Shown here in pieces: positions 56,001-64,000 of a DNA stretch of 64,000 bases. The notes under the pieces were generated by a model. That model made no database searches and was not told the DNA's origin. It saw only the letters and a program-made list of their open reading frames with translations. Origin of the DNA: Epiperipatus broadwayi (Eukaryota > Onychophora > Udeonychophora > Euonychophora > Peripatidae); assembly GCA_028023455.1 (NCBI GenBank), contig JAQFVV010000020.1:7175092-7239091 (forward strand). Direction: 5' to 3'. Every line of letters begins with the position of its first letter. The first letter of the stretch is position 1. The translations under genes and the position numbers were made by a program.

Positions 56001-58590
56001 CCTTCCACTTGATGATTCTTCCGGAGATTGAATTCACTTTGTTCTCCTTTCTTCTTTTCTTTGATTGTAGATATTTAAAGGTTCAAATTATGGAAGATGC
56101 AGTTTTGATTACTAACATGAATAAACTTTATTTTAAAATATTATAACAGAAGATCGTTGTATTCTTTAAACGAATCTTAAATAGATATAAATGGAATTGA
56201 TCTTTTAATTTGATAGAAGAAATTTGACCATTTTCTCCTTATAGGAGATTTTATAAGTAGATTGGATAAAATTTGAGCAGACAATAACTTATCAAAAGTT
56301 GACTTCTTCATGATTAATTTTGAGAAGACAGAGATATGCACCATGATTCTTGAATTAGAACTTATATTTTGGTCTATTATGAATTTGATTTCATTATTAA
56401 AATTGTATAGAAAATTTTAAAAAAACTTACAAAATATATACTTTTAGATATGAATTTTTAGTTTTAGTTAGCTAGCTTAGTTTCAATCAGCAAAAGTTTC
56501 TTTTTCTTTTCTCCCCTTTCTCCCTTGTTCTTTTAGTTTTTATAGTTTAAAAGAAAAAAGAAAGTCTGTTACCCCCTCCCCCAGTGATTTCTTCCCAAGT
56601 CTAGTCATAAAACAATTTCCATTCAGAGCCATTACTCTCACCAAGGTGTTATCCTTCCTAATCGTTTCTCTTTGATCTTAAACCAGATCTTTTTAATTCA
56701 CATGTCTCTGGTCAATTTATGAAATTTATTTTAACGACGGTATAATTAAAAATAAGCTTGCTAACACTTGTTTTGGCAAACAAAGAGACATCATTCCATC
56801 TAAATAATTTCTTATTTAGATTTACATTTTAATAATTTAAAGAAAAAATTATTTCAGTTTCTTTAAAGGAAAGAGAAAAAAAACCCATATGTCTGCATTA
56901 CACACACATACACTGTACAGACTATCAAACATAAAACTGATTGTTTAGATTATGAGAACAAAATATCTCTCACAATTGCTTATAATTTCAAGCATATAAA
57001 TTTATAATTTTTAGATAATCATAACCATAATTATCTACCACAATCTCCTATAACTGTAAACTTATTCTCTGTTAACTAAAGCTACTGACAAAATGATTCA
57101 CTCTTACTTCTCAGCAACTCTTTAGTAATACCTTGCAGACAAACACACAAACTGTCTCTATATCTGTTACTTGTAATCTATATAGCCATTACTTTCTCAA
57201 GCCAAAACTTTAACCTTTCTTTATCCAAAAAAAAAAAAATTTTCCATCATTACTTAAGTTTATCATATTTGGTTTAGATGGAATAAACCAAAGGGTTATA
57301 ATATATATATAGTAAATTACTACCATTTATTTGATGTGTCAAATGTGGTGCCCTCTCATCTTTAACAGAAATCACCTGTAAGTATATTAATAATTTTATT
57401 AGTAATATTTTATATGGTATTCTCCTTTTGCATTGCACTGAATTTATATAGGTACATGTCAAAGTATAAAAAAGTGATACAGAATGGTTCAAAGCTGTAA
57501 ATTATACTTTCATTTTTAAATTATTTATTGTTGTAGCTATTGCAAGTAACTATTTATACAAATGCATTATTTACAATATATATTAATTCTTTATAATCAA
57601 ATATTTTTTCCAATTTAAATGAAGTCTTTATTATTTACTGCTCATTCCAACTGCCTTTTTTGTCTCTGTAAAGTGAAAGTGTTTATTCATTTGTTTTCAT
57701 TCAGATGTTCCCAAAAAATCATCTGATAATATTAGAAAATGAAGAAAATTTTGCACGCATTTCAAATTGTTTTTAAGATTTTATATGTTTAAGAAGACAG
57801 CATTTTAGAATTTTTCTTTACTCAAATGATTACAGAAAACTCATTTTAAAGGACATGGTTATTTACTCACTAATCATTGTAACTGCCTTCTGGCCTTTGT
57901 AAAGTGTTCCATTTATTTTTATTCCTAAGTTCCAAAATGTTTGACATCAAAATTTGTGAAATTTCATCCACCTACTGCTCTTTATTTTTTAAAATAATTA
58001 CTCTTTTTGTCCAACTGCAGGTCCAGCTACTCACCAACAAAAACTGTACTTGTAAATTGTTTTTACTAAATATAATAAATATTTATTTTAAATTTTCATT
58101 CAAGTTTTAATCAAATTGTTAAATTGAAACAAACTATCAAACGATATATATATATATTCTGTGTATGCATATTGCTTAAAACTGCTCTTTCTGTAAGTAA
58201 TTACCCTAAGTAAATTAAAATATTAAATTGAAAAAAAAATTAATGCCCTCTTGCAATCATTATTTAAACCAACTAAAAGTTTTAAGAATAATTGTTAATG
58301 GCGATGTATGAAGTTATTAAATATTTTTCATATTTTCCCTACCCTAAATGACATACTAAAAAATTAAGTGCTTCAAATGAATTAGGGTAGTATAACTTGC
58401 TTATATATCATTTTTCAAGCAATTTTATTAAATTTAAACATATTAAACTTCGATTTTAACATTTCATTCTAACTTTAAAATGATCAGAAGTTAACAAACA
58501 AACAAATGAATTTTTCTAAATCAATAAAAGCATTTAAAAATGTAATTTATTTTGGTATCATTAATGAATAAGTTTTTAAATATTTTCTCC
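53061..58590. other. Large unassigned region; possible LTR-element edge
   Basis: No protein homology is found over 5.5 kb. At about 53,260-53,275 the minus strand reads tTGGCGCCCCCC, like the tRNA-Lys primer-binding sites of LTR retroelements, directly next to a possible LTR boundary (plus-strand tgcagctataaattg). C-rich tracts occur at 54,541 and 56,570. I could not find a matching second LTR. Confidence 0.3.
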
Positions 58591-58597
58591 TCACAGG

Positions 58598-58674
58598 AAT
58601 CTTTGGTACCTTTACTACGTTGATGCCTTTGTTCATCAGAAACATTGCACACTGTATTGACATACTCCTGAATG
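58598..58674 (+). other. Candidate internal exon
   Basis: A pyrimidine-rich run ending ttttctcctcacag precedes a short, less AT-rich segment that stays open in one frame (IFGTFTTLMPLFIRNIAHCI, then DILLN) and ends at a donor-like aat|GTGAGAG. Without the donor the frame continues 12 more codons to a stop. No family is recognised. It may be an exon of a gene lying mostly outside the window, or chance. Confidence 0.25.
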
Positions 58675-58850
58675 TGAGAGAGTGGGTGTTATTTAAAAGT
58701 TTGTTAAAATGATTTTCTTATGAATCTGACTTAAGAATCATAGTTCCTGGTCTGTAAATAAGTATATAATTTAAATAACTACAACTTTGTATATTTAAAC
58801 ATTCTTCTGTCATGATTTTTTAATAAAATAAAACCATGTAAAATATATCA

Positions 58851-59855
58851 TACACCTGGGTCTCGTTTTATGTGGATTATTTTAATGCAATTTTGAAGTT
58901 ATGCAATTCATGTTTCTTCTTAATATCCTTCATATTTCACTATATTTATTAGATATCAAGAAATTTCTTTTAAAAAAAATGTCATAGCATCGGCAGGGAC
59001 ACGAACCCACAACCCGGGCAACTGCCTGCAAGTGCAAGGCAGTCATGCTAACCTCTTGACCACCAATGCAAGACAGATATCAAAAAAATTTAAATTATTA
59101 ATCTCATTTTAACTTGAAATACTTTTTTTCTTTCAAAAATATAACATTATATTAGCAGCTTACATTAATATGGCCATAAGCTATATTTAGAATCTTAGCT
59201 TCTATGTAAATAACCTACTTATACTAATGTGTAAATAATAATAATATATTTATACATATGTATAAAAATATCGCAATAAATATTCAAAAATTTTAAACTT
59301 TTAAAACATATTTTGTTAAATATTAACAGAAATAAATATTTTTTTAGATTTTTAAAATAAATAATAATGAAGATTTTATTGGTTTTATAAACTGAAAATA
59401 ATCTTTCGAATGATAATGACTAATCTTTTTGTTTTGATTGCATCTCATTTTTTAAATATAGAAACAACATAAGACTGGAAGTGGCTCTAGTTGTACAACA
59501 TGTCACGAATCTGATTTCTTACTAGTTCACAAATGAACCCATATTGTAAAATAACAGTAATGAAAAAATGTAAAATTAAATACTATGGTTAATAAAAAAA
59601 AGTAAAAAAGTTTGTCTTATATTAAATTTTTTTCATATATTTGAAAATTTTTATTAGTCATACTTTATTTCCTTATTTTTTAATGCAAATTTTAAAGAAA
59701 GTTTTCCTTGTTGTTGTGCTTTTATGCCAATTTCTGAAAATTATGGGAACCTATCCCCCATTTTTCAAGGTAAGTTATGTTTATTTTTTGTGCTATTTCT
59801 TTTGTGCGCATTTTCTGAGGAACCTATCTACCGCATAAAATGAGACCCAGATGTA
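58851..59855. mobile_element. TA-flanked DNA transposon, copy 2 (with SINE S3 inside)
   Basis: It is bounded by TA-CACCTGGGTCTC (from 58851) and GAGACCCAGATG-TA (to 59855). It is inverted relative to copy 1: its left end matches copy 1's right end over more than 60 bp, and its right end (ctgaggaacctatctacc) matches the inverse of copy 1's left. It is shorter by internal deletion and carries SINE S3. Confidence 0.75.
58951..59090 (-). mobile_element. tRNA-derived SINE, copy S3
   Basis: The body is at 58981-59074, minus strand, same sequence type as S1 and S2. The target duplication AGATATCAA(G/A)AAA... (about 14-16 bp) starts at 58951 and 59075. It is nested in the TA transposon. Confidence 0.8.
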
Positions 59856-60360
59856 CTTTGTATTAATATAGAATTCTTAAACATTATTAATCAAAATAAT
59901 AAATATTTATTATTTTTCTTTCTTTTTAAAGAGCTCATAGACAATGGCAATGTTGTCATTTTTTTTACATCTGAAGTGCATTTGAACCTGGATCAAATAA
60001 ATTTGGAAAAAAAAAAGTTTTAATTAGGATTAGCATTTTTTTTTCAAGTAACAGATCAATAGCCAGGTTGAGTAATCATTATTTATATATTTTTAGCTAG
60101 AAATCAGAATAAGAATAAAAAAATATTCAAACTTCTATCACCCAGAATCAATAAAATCAGATGAGTATTGCCATTTTCTTTACTGTATCACTGGATTATT
60201 GAAAAGGTCTTTGCTCTTCAGTGAACTATTTAAAAAATGTTTTATCTTTATGCATTCAAACCACTCTCCTTTACTTTCTTGTTTAAAATGTAGATTAGTT
60301 TATTTAATAATTTGTTCAACCCATTCAATTTATATTTAGTAATTGCAAATTGAAATCTGT
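59856..60360. other. Unassigned AT-rich sequence
   Basis: No supported feature is seen. Confidence 0.3.
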
Positions 60361-60920
60361 GATAACATAGATCAACAGGTAAAGGTAATTGATATTTGGG
60401 AAGTTGGGTGAATGAGGATGGATAAAGTGAAGATGAAGTTAAAAGAATACCATAGATAAAGGATGCATTTATTAAGAGAAAGAAGATATTTTGTGAACCT
60501 TTGAAAAGAGAATTAAGAAAAAGATTAATTAAATACTATGTGTGGAACATGAACAAGTAATAAAATTAGGAACTGATTGAAAAGAGATGTAGATATTGAA
60601 AAGAAAGGGGAAAAATCAGTTGGATGAATAAAATAACAAATGAAAAAGATTTGAAAAGAGTAAATGAAACAAAGATTGATTGAGGAAATCAGAGAAACAG
60701 GATCAAATATATGTTAAGAAGAAATTATGATTTAATGAAAGATGTTTTGGAGAGAATAAGTGGAAGTAAAAAGAAAAGATGGAAGAGATTGACATTGTTG
60801 GATGATATTACATGGAAGTGAAGAGCTGGACAAGAAAGAGAATGGAATGGAAAAATGAATGAATTGATGATGTGACTATTCTCTGGACCTGTCCATTTGA
60901 TAAAATATTGTTGATGAATT
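60360..60920 (+). pseudogene. LINE RT-thumb/C-terminal remnant
   Basis: Plus-strand frames, full of stops, read SWVNEDG, KRELRKRLIKYYVW and later a basic region with KMFWRE- and GRD-like blocks. This is the same LINE region as at 45-46 kb (S.I.EDG ... ELRKRLIKCYVW). No RT palm remains. Confidence 0.55.
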
Positions 60921-61888
60921 GAATTTAGCCTTTTTAAAAAAAAATTACAACAAGTCACTTTTAAAATTACAAATGATGCTTTCAGTAATGCTGTAAAGCT
61001 TATTTATTCGGTGACATGTTTTTCCTCACCCTTCTGTTTAGCAATTAAATTTAAGCTTTTATCTAATAACTATTTGGTTATTCTAAATTTATTCAGTTGT
61101 TATTTTAAAATCACAGATTAAATAGGTCCATTGAACTAAAAATAGAATAAATCAAATATAGCAATAATAAAAATATTAATATTTTGCTGTTAAATTTTAT
61201 GTTCTAATATGTATATAAAAACTTCAAATTAAAAGTTTCTTAAGTAAATTGTAATCTACGCTAAGATAATGTTATCCATATTTTTTCCGAATAATATAAA
61301 TTACTGGATTATAGAATCAGATTAATAATAATAATCTTCTTAAAGTATTGTAGTAAGAATATTAAAACTAGATTAATGGCATTAAAAAAGTAAACAAGAT
61401 ATAATGTTGGATATTTCACCAGAAAAACAAACTAATTGTTTAAATCTAAAGAGACTACTATATTTGGTAATGCAATGATTAAATGTAAAGATTATACTAA
61501 TCAATGCATCAACTTTGGCTTAATAGGGTAATAACATTTAGTATTTTGGTAAACTAGATCTTTGGACCATTTATATTTGTTTTAATGGTAAATACCTATT
61601 CTAGCATATAATTACTACTTAAATACTTGCATATTTTAATTAAGGATAGTTTCTTTATTTGAATTAATCAATTGCCTTATACTCCACCAAGGTTGTTTTA
61701 AAAATAATACATAACAAAATCATTGAATATATGAAAGTTAACACCAGAGTAGCTAATTTATTATGCTATAAAAGATGCACATTCTGCTATCACGGACATA
61801 ATAATTTTAATACCATAAAATTTTACGGAATAAGAATTGTACAATATCACATTTTGATAAGGCATTATTTTAGAAAAAAAAAAAAAAT
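60921..61888. other. Unassigned AT-rich sequence
   Basis: No supported feature is seen. Confidence 0.3.
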
Positions 61889-62770
61889 GAAAAATTTCAG
61901 ATTCTGTATCTCGTTTTAAATTATAAATCAAATAATTTATATAAAGGGAGAACAAGATTACAAATAGAATAGTTTTAAACCTTAATCAATAAATGTTATG
62001 CCATCCTTCGTTAAATTTATTGCATATTTCTTAGAATCTAAACAATATGCTTTGATATGATTTGGGGGGAGGGGGGTAAGAAAAGAAACTTTAAAAAAAA
62101 AAAAAACTTTTAAATCTTGTTATTGTTGAGTTTAAAATTTAAGAAGTTTTGCTGTGCTCTCCCTCAAGAGAGGAAAACAAACAATTTAATTTCCCTCATC
62201 ATTCAAAGTAAACTATAAAAAATCCATTTTATAACTTTTTATAGATTCTAAAATTAATGAAATAAAATTAAGCCAGTAAATATATATATATCCAGTCTAG
62301 TTTACAAAAATAATATTAATTTCTATATACGTTTGTATACAAATAAGCAGTCTATAATATGGGTATTCATATGAAAACTAAATAATCTTTAATAAATTAG
62401 CTGAAATTAATATTATTTTTGTAAACTAGGCAATTTGGTATTTTGTTTGACCTATCTAATTCTATATATATTTAAAAATTATATTCCATAGATTATTTTT
62501 TTGTTATTGCAAATGTCACAATAATAACTAAATTTCAACAATAACAAGATCTAAAAGGTTTTTTTTTTTTAAGTTTTTTCTTTCCCCCTCCCCCCATCAT
62601 ATCAAAATATAGTGTTTAGATTCTAAGAAATATGTATTAAATTTAACGAAGGATGACTAACATTTATTGGTTAAGGTTTAAAACTATTCTATTTGTAATC
62701 TTGCTCTCTCTCTATATAATATAAATTATTTGATTTATAATTTAAAATGAGATACAGAATCTGAAATTTT
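61889..62770. mobile_element. Fold-back palindrome, ~0.9 kb
   Basis: The left arm (61,889-62,324) and right arm (62,400-62,770) are inverted. Mirrored blocks include aaatttcagattctgtatct at the ends, the G-rich ggggggaggggggtaag with its C-rich inverse, and gtttacaaaaataatatta at the loop edges. The loop is about 75 bp. There is no coding capacity and no clear target duplication. Confidence 0.75.
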
Positions 62771-64000
62771 GCAAAGAGAACATCTTCTGGTAAGAAAAAA
62801 TACAATTAATTGTAAAATGAATTAAGTTTTAGTTTGACTTTTATATACTGTATATACCTTCGATTTTTCATGTTTTGACCTTATTTTTTTTTAATATGCG
62901 ATATCATATCTATTTTGTAAGGTTGTCGTTTTTTTTTTTTTTTGCGTTTTCGCGTACTTTTTTATCACTTGCATGTGTCAGACGATGTTTTTGGTCGATT
63001 TTGAAATTCAAAATGGCGGAGATCGCGTACTAAATTTGCACCAAGTTTTTTTTCCTATAATCATTATTTAGCATTCAATTGCTGTATAACTGGTATATTT
63101 TTTTAATAATAAAGACTTACATAACTAGAATTTGATCAAAAAGATATTTTTGGTCAAATTAATAAGAAAGAATAAACCATAATTTAATAAAGAAAAAAGA
63201 TTTCTCAGGCGATCCAAATAGATGAATTTAAAATTAATTTAAAGCTTTTTAATGTCTACCTAATTAATGAACATATTTAGTAGATACAGATACAACTGCT
63301 GTAAAAAAGACAACATGGCACAGGAAATATGCTAAAAGTAACTATGGCAAGAGAAAAAATTACTAGAAATTAGAATTCAAATAGTATTGATACAGCAAAT
63401 TAACAAAAAAAGTGACCCTAAAATTTGGATAAAGAGACAACTTTTGAGATATAACTAAAGAAAATTTAAAAATTTCTAGGAACCCTAGTAAATCAAACAT
63501 AAAAAAAACCTCAAAATTAAATAAGTTTGTGATAGTATTTGATGTATATATAACTTGAAAACATTATATACTGAATTTAATTTTATATGTTCAGTGGCTC
63601 TGATTTCAAATAAAGTACATCATTTCTTATATTAAAATTTTGCTGTGCTGATAAATTTGGAAATAAAAAAATATGCATGTTAATATGCAGTGAAGAAAAC
63701 AAAGTTTTTTAGCAGATTTTAGCTGTTCTATTAAGATCATGTGATTACTTTAAATCTTAAATTTGAGAATGATTTGCCATCTTGCTTTGAAATATTTTAT
63801 ACTGAAAAAGCTCTCATTAATATATCTTCCTTGTGGGTCCTTCATATTGTAGCAAAAAGGCTTAATCTCTTACTGGTCATATATTTTTTCTAATTGTGTT
63901 CAGATCTACTCTTCTGCAATAAAATAAGCTGAACAATGAACAACAATAATGACAATTGAGAGTGTTTGATGATAAAACTGAGGATTTTTTCACCATCATT
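62771..64000. other. Unassigned, with one CpG-containing patch
   Basis: At 62,895-63,040 there are several CpGs and a YY1-like tcaaaATGGCGGAG. A six-codon frame follows this ATG. It may be a promoter relic or a transposon end. The rest is AT-rich without features. Confidence 0.3.

Overview
The window is a stretch of AT-rich eukaryotic nuclear DNA, almost certainly from an invertebrate animal. The evidence is frequent microsatellites, poly-A/T runs, tRNA-derived SINEs with target-site duplications, Penelope-like, RTE-like and L1/Tx1-like retroelements, a Ty3/Gypsy LTR element, a Tigger/pogo transposon and hAT/TA-type MITEs. I cannot fix the phylum from the sequence alone. I see no intact host gene. 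Nearly all recognisable coding sequence is decayed transposon protein, with two weak candidate host exons at about 38.5-38.8 kb and 58.6 kb.

Layout. 0-8.9 kb: small DNA elements (hAT MITE 2.2 kb, TA-flanked transposon 3.2-4.5 kb) and the first hammerhead-bearing repeats (1.3, 6.8 and 8.4 kb). 10-15 kb: a SINE and nested MITEs. 15.7-17.3 kb: a 5'-truncated Penelope-like element (RT C-terminal part plus GIY-YIG nuclease) with a 12-bp target duplication. 17.4-28.7 kb: a complete but decayed Gypsy element on the minus strand. Its left LTR is split by a 3.38-kb fold-back element, and the right LTR preserves the empty site. 30.3-33.3 kb: a minus-strand L1/Tx1-like LINE. 34.2-42 kb: RTE-like LINE pieces broken up by a nested tandem-repeat block and by hammerhead repeats. 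42.3-46.3 kb: more LINE 3' ends and palindromic MITEs. 47.1-49.4 kb: a dead Tigger element. 50.5-51.1 kb: a dimeric hammerhead repeat. 52-64 kb: SINEs, a second copy of the TA transposon, a LINE remnant and a fold-back palindrome at 61.9-62.8 kb.

Main discovery. At least three sequence-distinct families of short, palindromic, non-coding repeats carry type I hammerhead ribozyme motifs with complete or near-complete cores. Each has a tiny self-complementary stem III, the signature known from Penelope-like elements and retrozymes. Insertions of families A and B are bounded by 8-15-bp target duplications, similar to the 12 bp around the local Penelope element, whose own 3' region holds a decayed hammerhead. 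I infer a PLE-mobilised, ribozyme-processed class of non-autonomous elements. One copy is a head-to-tail dimer, one carries tandem 63-nt ribozyme units, and one is a 55-bp remnant that sits in frame inside the Tigger transposase.
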